Shown here: in pieces, positions 44,878 to 53,895 of the stretch
How the letters are laid out: each line of letters starts with the position of its first letter
Position numbering within the stretch: the first letter of the stretch is position 1
Assembly: GCA_910589145.1 (NCBI GenBank)
Contig: CAJUSD010000004.1
Coordinates: 62,001-126,000, forward strand
Direction: 5' to 3'
Source of the DNA: an uncultured Oscillospiraceae bacterium
GTDB taxonomy: Bacteria > Bacillota > Clostridia > Oscillospirales > Ruminococcaceae
DNA: 64,000 nt
Translations under genes and position numbers: made by a program
The notes under the pieces: generated by a model
Databases searched by the model: none
What the model was told of the DNA's origin: nothing
Seen by the model: only the letters and a program-made list of their open reading frames with translations

Positions 44878-45546
44878 TTACAGTGCGCTGTGAAACCAGA
44901 ATACTGCCACATGAGGACAGTTTCCATCCCGACGGATGGTATGAAGCGTGTGGGCTGGGGCAATGAAAGCCGTTCCGGGCGTTACGGGAAATTCTTCATC
45001 TCCAATTTTGGCAAAACCGGAACCCTCCAGGACAAAGAACCCCTCTTGATCTTCATGGCTTCCGCCACCACGGTATTCTGTGTCCTCATACCAGCTAATC
45101 CCGGCGCGGCAGCCGTCTACACAGCCGTTTTCATCGGACAATAAAATTCCTTTCTCCCAAAGGGATGCAAGCTCTGTATAACATTTTGCAGTTATGTTTG
45201 GAGATGTACCAGAAGGAACCGCACTATGGAACCAGATGGTTTCCATATAATCGCTGTCCTGCCCGCAGCACATTGAATGGCCTACCCCTGCGGGGACAAT
45301 GATCGCCACACCCGGTTTTAAGGCAATGGTTTCCTCTCCAATCCGGGCTGTTCCGGTTCCATGCCAAACCAAAAACCCTTCCTGGTCATCGTGAACATCC
45401 ATCCTGCCCAATTCCCGGCGTTCCGAGTGGGTAACGCCAATGCAGCAGCCTGCAACAGCTCCATTTTTTTCATCAATCAGCCGAACGCCTCCCTGGTATT
45501 TTCCGGTTCTTTTGCGTTCTTCTTCCAATGTATTAAAGAATCCCAT
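44878..45546 (-). CDS. Bicupin protein
   Basis: A 222-residue protein made of two cupin barrels. Each has the same pattern: HDDQEGFLVWHGTGTARIG with VPAGVGHSM in the first half, and HEDQEGFFVLEGSGFAKIG with APAHTLHTI in the second, giving His/Glu metal ligands of a bicupin. Possible roles are sugar isomerase, dioxygenase or sensor. It lies 3 bp after the alpha-toroid-like gene, so it is probably part of the same pathway, perhaps for a uronic or related sugar; this is inference. Confidence 0.8.
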   Translation of the reverse strand: MGFFNTLEEERKRTGKYQGGVRLIDEKNGAVAGCCIGVTHSERRELGRMDVHDDQEGFLVWHGTGTARIGEETIALKPGVAIIVPAGVGHSMCCGQDSDYMETIWFHSAVPSGTSPNITAKCYTELASLWEKGILLSDENGCVDGCRAGISWYEDTEYRGGGSHEDQEGFFVLEGSGFAKIGDEEFPVTPGTAFIAPAHTLHTIRRDGNCPHVAVFWFHSAL

Positions 45547-45549
45547 AAA

Positions 45550-47202
45550 TCATACCTCCCCATAAACAGTTTTGCATCCTTCGGGGAGGGTAATCTGGAA
45601 TTGCGCCGTCTCCCCTGGCATCAGTATAAAACTTTCTATTTTTTTGCCATCCCGGACAGCAGAAAATTCAGAACCATAAGCCATTTTCCCCCGCCATTCT
45701 GCGGATTGGTTCCCAAGGTTGACTGCTTCCATTTGGTATACCCCAGGCTGTTTCCTCCAGATACGAACAGAAACTTCTTTGGGAAGCCCCATGCGGCCCT
45801 GTGTTTCCCATGCAAACAACCGGACCGGAAGATTTCCTCTGGTTCCAAATTCTACGTCTCCCGTCATAGGGGTATACAACAATTCCATCAGGAATTTTGT
45901 ACCTTGGCGGGAGCTGGTCCAGTTGCACTGGTGGAATTCATCCAAATCCTCACTGACCGCAGCCACACGCAAAGCCATCATATAAGCACGTTCCAACCAC
46001 TTGGGGTCTCCGTCGTAGTAATGGGCGGCTACCAGAACAGTAGGCATCATCTGGTCAAAGTCATTATTTTTTTCATCAATCGAATTTGCCCAGTCCATAA
46101 TGACAGGTTTATATTTATCCGAATGGGCAATTTGATTATGGCGGAGCGCAAGCCGTGCGATGAAATTACAGTCTGTTACAAAATGAGATTTGGACGATTG
46201 GTTTCCGCCGGGCTTGGGCATACCAATCCATTGGCCGTCTTTCAAACCGCGTCCGGGGCGGCCTCCATCGCTGTGTGCAACAAATTGGTCAATCATGGCT
46301 TCTGCACATTTCAGATACCGTTCTTTTCCGGTAACAGCATAAGTATCCAGCAAGCACCCGGCAATATCGTACATAGTATTATCTGCAACCAGATGGTAAA
46401 ATATCTGATACTGGCTTCCGGTTCCGACATTTTCCCCTGCCTTTGCCGCCTCAATTATGCTGGCTGACTGGGGCAGGATAGAACAGGGAATAGGCTCCCC
46501 TTTTGCGGCGTGGTTTTCAATGTGATCGCACCAGTGGCAGCAATAATCTTCCACCAGTTCCAGATAACGCGGGTTTTTTGTGGCAAGGTAAGCCAGCTGC
46601 GCCACATCCACAAAGCGGAAATGGTTCCCTTCCTGGTAATCAAAGGGGGGATAATCCCTTACCCCTTTTGTACCGAGCCAGTTGCTGACAAATTCGTGTT
46701 TATCCCAGTTATACCATTCCGGGACATTTGGTTCCCAATTCCCAATATGGTGCGCCAAGTCCAATATAGATGCAAGCGCAACGTCCATACCGGGAAATTT
46801 ATGGTACCAGAGGGGATTTTGGAAATAAATATAGTTTTCAATTTCATGATGGACTTCGTGACAGTCCACATATCCATGATATAGATGATCGTCGGCGTAG
46901 CATTTACGGGATAACATGGTTTCTTTCATATAGGAAAAAACCTTTTCATCCCCGCGGACAAACTGATGCGCAAAGGCAACACGGAACTGTCCTCCTGCTT
47001 CATGAGCGCTGATATTGGCGTCCACCGGTTTGGCAAGTTCAACGGAAAGATATTCGTCAATCATGGTGAGAAACGCCTGCTGCGTTTTTGCCCAGCCTGG
47101 ATTTGCACCAAGGCTTTCTATTACCTCACGATAATGTTTTAAAGGTTCCTCAGCCGCTAAAGAAAGATATGTTTCCCATGCGGGGCTTTTTGTTTGTTCC
47201 AT
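45550..47202 (-). CDS. Uncharacterised alpha/alpha-toroid-like enzyme
   Basis: A 550-residue soluble protein without signal peptide. The middle is a series of helical hairpins (for example DNTMYDIAGCLLDTYAVTGKERY and NPRYLELVEDYCCHWCDHIE in shorter pieces), as in six-hairpin glycoside hydrolases, epimerases or polysaccharide lyases; aromatic and acidic residues such as HEVHHEIENYIY could form a sugar site. The last 100 residues look like a beta-sandwich (VSVRIWRKQPGVYQMEAVN). No family is recognised. It makes a two-gene operon with the bicupin. Confidence 0.6.
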   Translation of the reverse strand: MEQTKSPAWETYLSLAAEEPLKHYREVIESLGANPGWAKTQQAFLTMIDEYLSVELAKPVDANISAHEAGGQFRVAFAHQFVRGDEKVFSYMKETMLSRKCYADDHLYHGYVDCHEVHHEIENYIYFQNPLWYHKFPGMDVALASILDLAHHIGNWEPNVPEWYNWDKHEFVSNWLGTKGVRDYPPFDYQEGNHFRFVDVAQLAYLATKNPRYLELVEDYCCHWCDHIENHAAKGEPIPCSILPQSASIIEAAKAGENVGTGSQYQIFYHLVADNTMYDIAGCLLDTYAVTGKERYLKCAEAMIDQFVAHSDGGRPGRGLKDGQWIGMPKPGGNQSSKSHFVTDCNFIARLALRHNQIAHSDKYKPVIMDWANSIDEKNNDFDQMMPTVLVAAHYYDGDPKWLERAYMMALRVAAVSEDLDEFHQCNWTSSRQGTKFLMELLYTPMTGDVEFGTRGNLPVRLFAWETQGRMGLPKEVSVRIWRKQPGVYQMEAVNLGNQSAEWRGKMAYGSEFSAVRDGKKIESFILMPGETAQFQITLPEGCKTVYGEV

Positions 47203-47314
47203 GCTGCTTGTACCTCATTTCCCTGTTGTTTTTCTAGCCTTAGTTTAACTGCTGATTATGGTTGTGATGGCTTGATTATAAGCCTTATATGATTTTTTGT
47301 CAATCCAAGCTGTA

Positions 47315-47343
47315 TTGATTTTATACAAGAATTATGCTATGCT
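47315..47343 (+). promoter_or_regulatory. Promoter of the LytTR two-component operon
   Basis: TTGATT (47315-47320) and TATGCT (47338-47343) with a 17-base spacer, 62 bases before the regulator ATG. Confidence 0.6.
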
Positions 47344-47404
47344 TGTTCCCGTGCAAGTACAATTTTACCCGTTTCACTTCTCTGCTATAAGGAGAAAAAC
47401 ATAT

Positions 47405-48151
47405 ATGCTCAAAATATTCCTGTGCGATGACGATCCCTTTTTTCTATCATTAGAGAGGGATTTAATTACCCGTTTCATAAGGGAAGATAAGCTTTCCGTG
47501 GAAATAGCCGGCATGGCGGGCAGCCTTTCCGAAGCACTGAACTTTTTTGAAAACAATTCGGGAAGCTACCTTATATTTTTAGATTTAGACTTTGGCACTG
47601 GACAGCCGAATGGTATGGACATCTCTGCTGCTTTAAAACGCTGCAAAGCTGAAACACACGTTGTTTTTACTACAAACCATTATGATCTTGCCATGGATGT
47701 ATTAAAAAGCGGAACGGAACCCTTTGGATTTTTGGAAAAAGGCTCTGATATAAAACGTCTTGCCGAGGATTTGAGAAGGTATATCCAAATGGCTTTGCGT
47801 ATTGAAAAGAGCAGTTTGGAAACGCAGGACTATATATGTTTCAATCTTGGCTGCAATGAAACGGCGAAGATCTGTGTTTCGGATATTTTATATTTAGAAG
47901 CGGAGAAAAACCTATCTCATGGAATTACCTATCATACGATAAATGGTTCTAAAATTACAATCATCAGTACACTGGATACGGAATCTACCCGCCTGGGCAG
48001 CGGATTTCTCCGGGTGCATCGCTCCTACCTGGCTGCAAAAAGCCAAATTCTCGCCCTGCGCGACGGTTATCTTGTTTTGTCCAACCGTACTGAAATTCCC
48101 TGTTCGCTCAGGATGCGCAGCGAGGTTAAAAAATGGCTCAACAAAAATTAA
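47405..48151 (+). CDS. LytTR-type response regulator
   Basis: A 248-residue AgrA/ComE-like regulator. Receiver domain: IFLCDDDPFF, phospho-acceptor Asp60 in LIFLDLDFG, and Lys in the FLEKGSD loop. The LytTR DNA-binding domain (about 140-248) begins with the LEAEKNLSHGITYH strand pair and includes FLRVHRSYLA. ATG 47405 follows AAGGAG. It overlaps the kinase gene by 19 bp. In other Firmicutes such pairs respond to peptide pheromones. Confidence 0.93.
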   Translation: MLKIFLCDDDPFFLSLERDLITRFIREDKLSVEIAGMAGSLSEALNFFENNSGSYLIFLDLDFGTGQPNGMDISAALKRCKAETHVVFTTNHYDLAMDVLKSGTEPFGFLEKGSDIKRLAEDLRRYIQMALRIEKSSLETQDYICFNLGCNETAKICVSDILYLEAEKNLSHGITYHTINGSKITIISTLDTESTRLGSGFLRVHRSYLAAKSQILALRDGYLVLSNRTEIPCSLRMRSEVKKWLNKN

Positions 48152-49533
48152 ACTGGAAATCTTTGCTCCTTTATCTTCTGGCCGTTATTTTATGGTGGAA
48201 AGCAGGTTCCGCTTTTTTAAATTTGAGAAGTTACAATACGCCGGTTGCGTTAGATATCACCTTTGCTATCCTTTTAATGCTTCTGGTCAAACTGTTAGGG
48301 CAGTTCCCTTTAAAATCTTTGTCTTATTTTGTTCTTTTTCCCGCCCTTTTTATAATCCAGGTTTGTTATACATGGCTTTCCAATTTCCTGACCCCTTTTT
48401 TCCTGGCTTTTTGTGTGCTTGTCCTCCTCTTCCTGCAAAACCAGCCTGTGCGCGAGCACTTTATCCCTTTAACTTTTCTGGAAATCCTGACCGCGGTTTT
48501 TGGGATTGGCTATACTTTCCTTTTCCGTCTTCTAAGGGATGCTTATTACAGCCTTTACAAACTGAACCCTCTTTTAAAAGCGCTGCTAATCCTTTCTGCT
48601 GGCATAGCACTCCTTTTTGTTTTCATATTTCTTGTACATTTTTTTGGTAAATTATTGAGCAAAAACCAGGTTTTGTTTCAATTTGCTTCCTGTAAAATAT
48701 CCGGTTTGGAACTTTATATTTTCCTCTTTGTCAGTTTGACGACCGTATCCATAGGGTTTGTCCAGCAGTTTCATCTTTTTCCCGATTATATTCTCAAATA
48801 TGTAAGCTTTTTTGTACTGCTTTCAAATATAGCTTATATCTTTCTTATTTTTCACGGAATTTCTATGAAGGATAAGATGGGCGCTATTGAAAATGAAAAG
48901 AATGCAGTTGCTGCTTATAATGCCGATTTGGAAACCTCTTTAGTTCACATGCGTGAAATCCGGCATGATGTGAAAAACCTGTTCCTGACTATGGGAGGAT
49001 TTGTAGAGGCAAGCGGCAGCGATGATATGAAACAATTCTACCATGAAAACATCGTTCCCTTTATTCAGGATACGATCATAAAAAATGACCTTCATGATAA
49101 ATTAAAGAATTTGCCTGATGAACCGTTAAAATCCTTTTTTTACTATAAGCTCACTGAAAAAATCTCTTTTGGAATCCATGTCAAATTAGAGATTCTTGCC
49201 TCTGTTTCTATTGAAATTGGCAGCGGTGATTTTATCCGTTTAATGGGAATCCTCATAGACAATGCTGCTGAAGAAGCCGCCCTTACTCCTGAAAGGAATA
49301 TCAGCGTCTGTATTTCAGATGACCTTTCAAGGAGCAGCTTCCGTATTTCCAACAGTTTCCGCCCTGAAGTCAAAAAACGCGGTGTCATTCAGGGGACTAC
49401 TGATAAGGGCCTTGGACGCGGAAACGGCCTTGTCATTGCTGGGAAAATCATTGCAAAATATGAAAATGTTATCCTTAATTCCTACTTTAATGAAACAGAA
49501 TTTGTACAAAACCTATCTATCCTGAAAAAATAG
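48133..49533 (+). CDS. AgrC-like GHKL sensor histidine kinase
   Basis: A 466-residue kinase: about seven N-terminal helices (residues 12-235), a short coiled linker, phospho-acceptor His278 in IRHDVKNLF, and a GHKL ATPase domain with MGILIDNAAEEA and GLGRGNGLVIAGKI. This is the peptide-sensing AgrC/BlpH/FsrC style. No AgrB-like processing enzyme or AgrD-like precursor was seen beside it, so the signal is either encoded elsewhere or is not an autoinducer. Confidence 0.93.
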   Translation: MAQQKLNWKSLLLYLLAVILWWKAGSAFLNLRSYNTPVALDITFAILLMLLVKLLGQFPLKSLSYFVLFPALFIIQVCYTWLSNFLTPFFLAFCVLVLLFLQNQPVREHFIPLTFLEILTAVFGIGYTFLFRLLRDAYYSLYKLNPLLKALLILSAGIALLFVFIFLVHFFGKLLSKNQVLFQFASCKISGLELYIFLFVSLTTVSIGFVQQFHLFPDYILKYVSFFVLLSNIAYIFLIFHGISMKDKMGAIENEKNAVAAYNADLETSLVHMREIRHDVKNLFLTMGGFVEASGSDDMKQFYHENIVPFIQDTIIKNDLHDKLKNLPDEPLKSFFYYKLTEKISFGIHVKLEILASVSIEIGSGDFIRLMGILIDNAAEEAALTPERNISVCISDDLSRSSFRISNSFRPEVKKRGVIQGTTDKGLGRGNGLVIAGKIIAKYENVILNSYFNETEFVQNLSILKK

Positions 49534-49566
49534 CATAAAGGCTGAGTCTTTGCCTGAATGAGTTAA

Positions 49567-49609
49567 AAACTGCCTGAATGAAAGAGAATTTCTTTCGTTC
49601 AGGCAGTTT
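49567..49609 (+). terminator. Terminator of the two-component operon
   Basis: Arms of 19 bp with one mismatch (49567-49585 with 49591-49609), then TTGTTG, 34 bp after the kinase stop. Confidence 0.85.
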
Positions 49610-49631
49610 GTTGTATATTAAGGCAATTTTG

Positions 49632-49660
49632 TTGAAATATCATTTATCATTCGCTATTCT
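49632..49660 (+). promoter_or_regulatory. Promoter of the CofE-like gene
   Basis: TTGAAA (49632-49637) and TATTCT (49655-49660), 17-base spacer, 40 bases before the ATG. Confidence 0.5.
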
Positions 49661-49699
49661 GGATTTATAAAGTTTTTGAACCAGAAAGGAATTATCCCT

Positions 49700-50419
49700 A
49701 TGAAAAGTAATTTTATTGTAAATCCAGGCAAAAAAGAGATCGTTGAAGGTTTAGGGAAAAAATTTATTTGCAGGGCGGTTCAAACTTCTGTTGTCATGCC
49801 CTGTGACAAGTTGGAGGATATTGTTAAAAAATTTGCTGTCCCAGAGATACAGCCAGGAGATGTTGTTTTTCTCAGTGAAAAGATGGTGGCTTGTACCGAA
49901 GGGAGGGCATACCCTGTTGAAAAAATAAAAACGGGCTTTGCTGCAAGATTTTTAAGCCGGTTTGTTACCCGGACTTCCTACGGAATAGGGCTTGCTATGC
50001 CGCAAACAATGCAATGTGCGATCAATGAGGCTGGTTTACCCAAAATTTTATTGGCGGCTGCTGTGGGGGCTGTTGGGAAGGTCTTTCGTCGGAAAGGATG
50101 GTTTTACAGGATTGCAGGGGAGCATGTTGCGGCAATTGACGGGCCCTGCTCCTATACATTGCCGCCATATAATAAATATGTTGTCCTTGCGCCGTTGGAT
50201 TCGGAAGCTGTGGCTGTACGGATTTCCAAGCTGCTTGGAGGGAACAGCGTTTTGGTGGTGGATGCAAATGATATTGGGTGTAAAATATTGGGGAAGTCGG
50301 ATAAAAATATTGATTCGGAACTATTTTTAAACCTGCTGCGGCAAAATCCCCTTGGACAAAGTGCCCAGTGCACGCCTATCGGGATTTTCAGACCGATTTG
50401 CGGGTACAGCCTTGGATGA
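49700..50419 (+). CDS. CofE/F420-0 gamma-glutamyl ligase-like protein
   Basis: A 239-residue protein resembling the CofE domain of coenzyme F420 glutamyl ligases: GDVVFLSEKMVACTEGRAY (a substrate loop), EHVAAIDGPC, and VLVVDANDIG. Clostridia that do not make F420 often carry such a stand-alone domain, so the actual substrate is unclear. ATG 49700 has AAAGGA upstream. The last residues (CGYSLG) and the stop codon come from the start of repeat copy e, so the original C-terminus may have been altered by its arrival. Confidence 0.75.
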   Translation: MKSNFIVNPGKKEIVEGLGKKFICRAVQTSVVMPCDKLEDIVKKFAVPEIQPGDVVFLSEKMVACTEGRAYPVEKIKTGFAARFLSRFVTRTSYGIGLAMPQTMQCAINEAGLPKILLAAAVGAVGKVFRRKGWFYRIAGEHVAAIDGPCSYTLPPYNKYVVLAPLDSEAVAVRISKLLGGNSVLVVDANDIGCKILGKSDKNIDSELFLNLLRQNPLGQSAQCTPIGIFRPICGYSLG

Positions 50420-51073
50420 GTACAAGTTAGAGCGGAATAAAAAGGTTTGAAGAGTCCAGAGGAACTTTCTTAAAAAGTTCCTCTGGTCGCCCTCCGCAGA
50501 GGGCGAAATACCCCAGCTTGCTGAAAGCAAATATAAACCTCGCCTTAGAGGCAGTTCCCTAACCGCTTCGTCAGTATTAAAAATAAAAGTCCGCTGGAAT
50601 TGCTCAGGGGACGGGATAAGATTGGGATTGGAAGCAGCTTCGGTCGGGCAACCCCATTTGGCGGGCTTCTTCCTCTGTGTCAAACTCCGCAGAGTTTGAC
50701 GAAGCTGAAAACTTCCTCTTGCAGCTATCCAGCAAACCGAAGGTTTGCCATGATGGCGTACCTAAAACCCAAAGCCTTACAATTAAAGAAAGTTTTCCAT
50801 TGCTATAATTTAAGCCCCCTGCCTTTTTGACAGAGGGCTAAACTTTTTTACAACTTAGAGCCTGTTTAATATCTCCCCGCGCCCGTCTTGGCGGCGTATT
50901 TTCCGCCTTGACCGCGTTAAAAATCCTTGCCATCCGTCAGGATGCCTGCGGATTTTTGCCTTGCAAGGCAAAAAATCCGCTCGTCAATCCGCACACGTCG
51001 AGATATTAAACAGGCTCTTATTTATTTTCTGTATGGCTGGAAGCAGACCGCTTTTCCATCGAATTCACGTTTC
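50397..51073 (+). repeat. Dispersed intergenic repeat, copy e, interrupted by a MITE
   Basis: Longest copy; with 50420-51064 it fills the gap before mnmA. Order: TTTGCGGGTACAGCCTTGG, GATGAGTACAAGTTAGAGCGG, AAAAAGGTTTG, a 13-bp hairpin (50456-50468 with 50474-50486), a CGCCCTC-CGCA-GAGGGCG hairpin, CCCCAGCTTGCTGAAAG, a CTCAGGGG...GGGATAAGATTGGGATTGG block shared with copy k, GCCATGATGGCGTACCTAAA, then the MITE, then CCATCGAATTCACGTT. It overlaps the preceding stop codon. Confidence 0.85.
50858..51017. mobile_element. MITE-like element, 160 bp
   Basis: Perfect 18-bp terminal inverted repeats (50858-50875 and 51000-51017, beginning GAGCCTGTTTAATATCTC) bound a non-coding GC-rich core with an internal palindrome around TTGCCTTGCAAGGCAA. 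TTA is present on both sides (50855-50857, 51018-51020) as a probable target duplication. It has no transposase, so it must have been moved in trans. It sits inside repeat copy e. Confidence 0.85.
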
Positions 51074-52144
51074 CCTTGCCTCTGTAATCGTTCCGCCCCC
51101 CAAAACAATCTCCCCATCATATAAAACAACCGCTTGTCCAGGGGAAATCGCCCTCTGCGGTTCGTCAAAGGTTACATATACCTTTCCGTCTTCCACCTGT
51201 ACCGATGCATTATGTTCTGTCTGACTGTAACGGATCTTTGCCTGTGCCTGAAAAACTCCATCAGGCGGCGGTACAATCCAGTTCCAGTCCTCTGCCGCCA
51301 GACTGCATGAATAAAGCGCTGTTTCCGGCCCAACGGTGACAGTATTGTTCACCATATTTTTCCCGCAGACATATACAGGTTCTGGCATAGCTAACCCTAA
51401 CCCCCGCCTCTGCCCAATGGTATATCCGGCAGCTCCGCGATGTTTTCCCAAGACCTTTCCCTGCAGGTCAACGAAATCCCCCGGCAGGGATTTTACTCCA
51501 GTGTAGTGTTCCAAAAAGGAAAGGTAATCCCCATCTGGAATAAAACAGATATCCTGGCTGTCATGTTTATGTGCATTGAGGAAACCCTGTTTCTCCGCAA
51601 TTTCCCGGACTTCTGGCTTGCTGAGTCCGCCAAGAGGGAACAGGGTATGGGCGAGCTGATCCTGCGTTAAGGAATACAGGACATAGCTTTGATCTTTGCT
51701 TTTATCGGCAGCTTTTTTTAACAGAAATTTCCCTGAATCCTCTGCAGCCTGCACATAATGCCCCGTTGCAATATAATCACAGTCAAGTTCCTTTGCCCGG
51801 CGGTATAAATGGCCGAATTTTAAATACCGGTTGCAGTCTATACAGGGGTTTGGAGTAAATCCCTGTTGGTATACGCTGACAAACTTCTGTATTACCTTCT
51901 GTTCAAAATCATCTGAAAAGTTAAAAACATAGTGGGGTATCCCCAAACGGAACGCTACGCTTTGTGCATCCTCCACATCATCCAGGGTACAGCAGGTATG
52001 CCCACTGCCAGAAGGAACCCCTATTGTGGAATTGTTATATAGTTTCATAGTAACGCCGATACACTCATATCCCTGCTGCTGCAAAAGATACGCGGCGACG
52101 CTGGAATCTACTCCCCCGCTCATGGCGACAAGAACCTTTTTCAT
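51065..52144 (-). CDS. mnmA: tRNA 2-thiouridylase MnmA
   Basis: A 359-residue enzyme that puts sulfur on U34 of tRNA Lys, Glu and Gln. PP-loop AMSGGVDSS (8-16) binds ATP; the two catalytic cysteines lie in NPCIDCN (about 99-105) and DICFIPDGDY (about 200). The central and C-terminal beta domains (TIGQRRGLGLAMPEPVYV) are complete, and length is normal. Sulfur would come from a cysteine desulfurase such as that at 8311-9477. Downstream is repeat copy e. Confidence 0.97.
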   Translation of the reverse strand: MKKVLVAMSGGVDSSVAAYLLQQQGYECIGVTMKLYNNSTIGVPSGSGHTCCTLDDVEDAQSVAFRLGIPHYVFNFSDDFEQKVIQKFVSVYQQGFTPNPCIDCNRYLKFGHLYRRAKELDCDYIATGHYVQAAEDSGKFLLKKAADKSKDQSYVLYSLTQDQLAHTLFPLGGLSKPEVREIAEKQGFLNAHKHDSQDICFIPDGDYLSFLEHYTGVKSLPGDFVDLQGKVLGKHRGAAGYTIGQRRGLGLAMPEPVYVCGKNMVNNTVTVGPETALYSCSLAAEDWNWIVPPPDGVFQAQAKIRYSQTEHNASVQVEDGKVYVTFDEPQRAISPGQAVVLYDGEIVLGGGTITEARET

Positions 52145-52169
52145 TTGGGAATATCCCCTTTCCGTGCGT

Positions 52170-52727
52170 TTATTCTACCGCGTCGCTGGCACGCATGGCC
52201 TGGATGGTATCGTCGAATAGCTGCTCCAGCTCCCAGCCAAGCATTTTCGCGCCGTTTTCAATGACTTCCCGAGAACAGCCTGCTGCGAATTTTTTGTCTT
52301 TGAATTTTTTCTTGATGGATTTTACTTCCAAGTCATTGACACTGTGGGATGGCCGCATAATTGCTGCCGCTCCTATCAGGCCCGTTAATTCGTCAGTGGC
52401 ATACAGAACTTTTTCCATTTCATGTTCCGGCTGGATATCGACAGTTAGACCATATCCATGGCTTGCGGCGGCACGGATGATGCTCTCATCAATTCCGTGT
52501 TCCCGCATAATTTCCTGGCTTTTGATACAATGCTGTTCGGGGTACTGTTCAAAGTCAAGGTCATGGAGGATTCCAACCGTTTCCCAGAAATCTGCCTGCT
52601 CTCCATAGCCGAGTTTTTCGGCGTACCATCGCATGACGTCCCCTACAATCCGGCCATGTTTCAAGTGGAATTCGCCTTTGTTATATTCGTTGAGCAAGGC
52701 CCATGCTTCCTTTGGCGTTGGTATCAT
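52170..52727 (-). CDS. HD-domain hydrolase
   Basis: A 185-residue protein with the HDIG-type metal site: LKHGRIVGDVMRWYAEKLGY supplies the first His, and GILHDLDFEQYPEQH the HD pair, with further ligands in ASHGYGL and YATDELTGLI. Such small HD proteins are phosphohydrolases with unknown nucleotide or other phosphate substrates. It lies 25 bp before mnmA on the same strand, so the two are likely co-transcribed. No ribosome site stronger than GGAG is evident at the ATG. Confidence 0.85.
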   Translation of the reverse strand: MIPTPKEAWALLNEYNKGEFHLKHGRIVGDVMRWYAEKLGYGEQADFWETVGILHDLDFEQYPEQHCIKSQEIMREHGIDESIIRAAASHGYGLTVDIQPEHEMEKVLYATDELTGLIGAAAIMRPSHSVNDLEVKSIKKKFKDKKFAAGCSREVIENGAKMLGWELEQLFDDTIQAMRASDAVE

Positions 52728-52750
52728 AAATGTTTTTTCTCCTTTATTTT

Positions 52751-52945
52751 AATGTGAGTTCGATAAAATTCTATGCTTTTCCGCTCTAGGTACGCCATGA
52801 TGGCTGCAAGAGGGAACTGAAAGGTTCGTCCAACGTTGGCGACGCCAGTTCAGCTCTGCTGAACTGGCGACTGGGGGCTTTTCAGGAGTGCAGCTGTGCT
52901 GCACAACCCCCTGGACCCGAAACCTTTTTAATTTGCCTTTGGTAT
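52751..52945 (-). repeat. Dispersed intergenic repeat, copy j
   Basis: Minus orientation, 5 bp from the cysK stop (52950) and in line with cysK. From gene outward: AAACCTTTTTAATTTGCC, a GTGCAGC-TGT-GCTGCAC hairpin, a CAGTTCAGC-TCT-GCTGAACTG hairpin, GGTACGCCATGATGGCTGCAAG and the boundary AATGTGAGTTCGATAAAAT. Confidence 0.85.
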
Positions 52946-52949
52946 TCGG

Positions 52950-53879
52950 TTATTCAAACAGGCTGGTGGAAAGGTAACGTTCCCCTGAATCGGGCAGCAG
53001 AACGACAACATTTTTCCCTTGGTTTTCCTGTCTTCCTGCAATCTGCACTGACGCCCAAACCGCTGCCCCGGATGAAATCCCAACCAGCAGCCCTTCCCTT
53101 TTTGCCATCTCTCTCCCCATATGAATAGCATCCTCATCTCCAACAGGGACGACCTCGTTATAAATATCAGTATCCAAAATCTCCGGGACAAACCCAGCGC
53201 CAATTCCCTGAATCCCATGGGAACCAGCGGTTCCCCCGCTTAACACAGGAGATAAAGCCGGTTCTGCTGCAACAATCTGAACTGCCGGATTCTGTTTTTT
53301 CAAATATTTTCCCACGCCGGAGATTGTTCCGCCGGTTCCAACTCCTGCGACAAAGATATCAACTTTCCCATCTGTATCCTGCCAAATTTCCGGGCCGGTG
53401 GAAGCCTCATGTGCAGCGGGATTAGCGGGATTGGTAAACTGTCCGGCAATCAAACTGTTGGGAATTGCCCCCGCCAGTTCTTCTGCCTTTTGAATTGCCC
53501 CCGCCATACCTTTAGAGCCTTCTGTTAAAACCAGTTCCGCACCATAGGCCCTCATAATTTTCATCCGTTCCTTGCTCATGTTTTCTGGCATAACGATGAT
53601 AAGACGGTATCCCCTGACCGCGGCAGACATAGCAAGACCGATTCCCGTGTTCCCGGAAGTAGGTTCAATAATAACCGCCCCCGGGCGCAAAAGCCCTTGT
53701 TTTTCTGCATTGTCCAGCATGTTCTTGGCAACCCGATCCTTTGCGGAACCTGCCGGATTAAAACCTTCTATCTTTGCTATGATGTGCGCCTGCAGAGAAT
53801 ACGCCTTTTCAATTTGGATCAATTCCAACAGCGGAGTATGGCCTACCAGTTGTTCTATATTGGTATAAATTCTGCCCAT
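52950..53879 (-). CDS. cysK: Cysteine synthase (O-acetylserine sulfhydrylase)
   Basis: A 309-residue PLP enzyme making cysteine from O-acetylserine and sulfide. Schiff-base Lys47 in PAGSAKDRV, substrate loop TSGNTGIGLA, and the PLP-phosphate GTGGTISG. The C-terminal SSGAAVWAS is intact. It lies 16 bp after the hydratase gene on the same strand, so an operon with that enzyme is likely. The longer form CysM has a different substrate loop; CysK-type is favoured. Confidence 0.96.
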   Translation of the reverse strand: MGRIYTNIEQLVGHTPLLELIQIEKAYSLQAHIIAKIEGFNPAGSAKDRVAKNMLDNAEKQGLLRPGAVIIEPTSGNTGIGLAMSAAVRGYRLIIVMPENMSKERMKIMRAYGAELVLTEGSKGMAGAIQKAEELAGAIPNSLIAGQFTNPANPAAHEASTGPEIWQDTDGKVDIFVAGVGTGGTISGVGKYLKKQNPAVQIVAAEPALSPVLSGGTAGSHGIQGIGAGFVPEILDTDIYNEVVPVGDEDAIHMGREMAKREGLLVGISSGAAVWASVQIAGRQENQGKNVVVLLPDSGERYLSTSLFE

Positions 53880-53895
53880 ATCTGCTTCCCCCTGT

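Noticed and set aside
45361..46467. 368-codon frame opposite the bicupin/toroid genes
   Set aside because: Low-quality protein, no start signal, and the minus-strand frames have clear cupin motifs.
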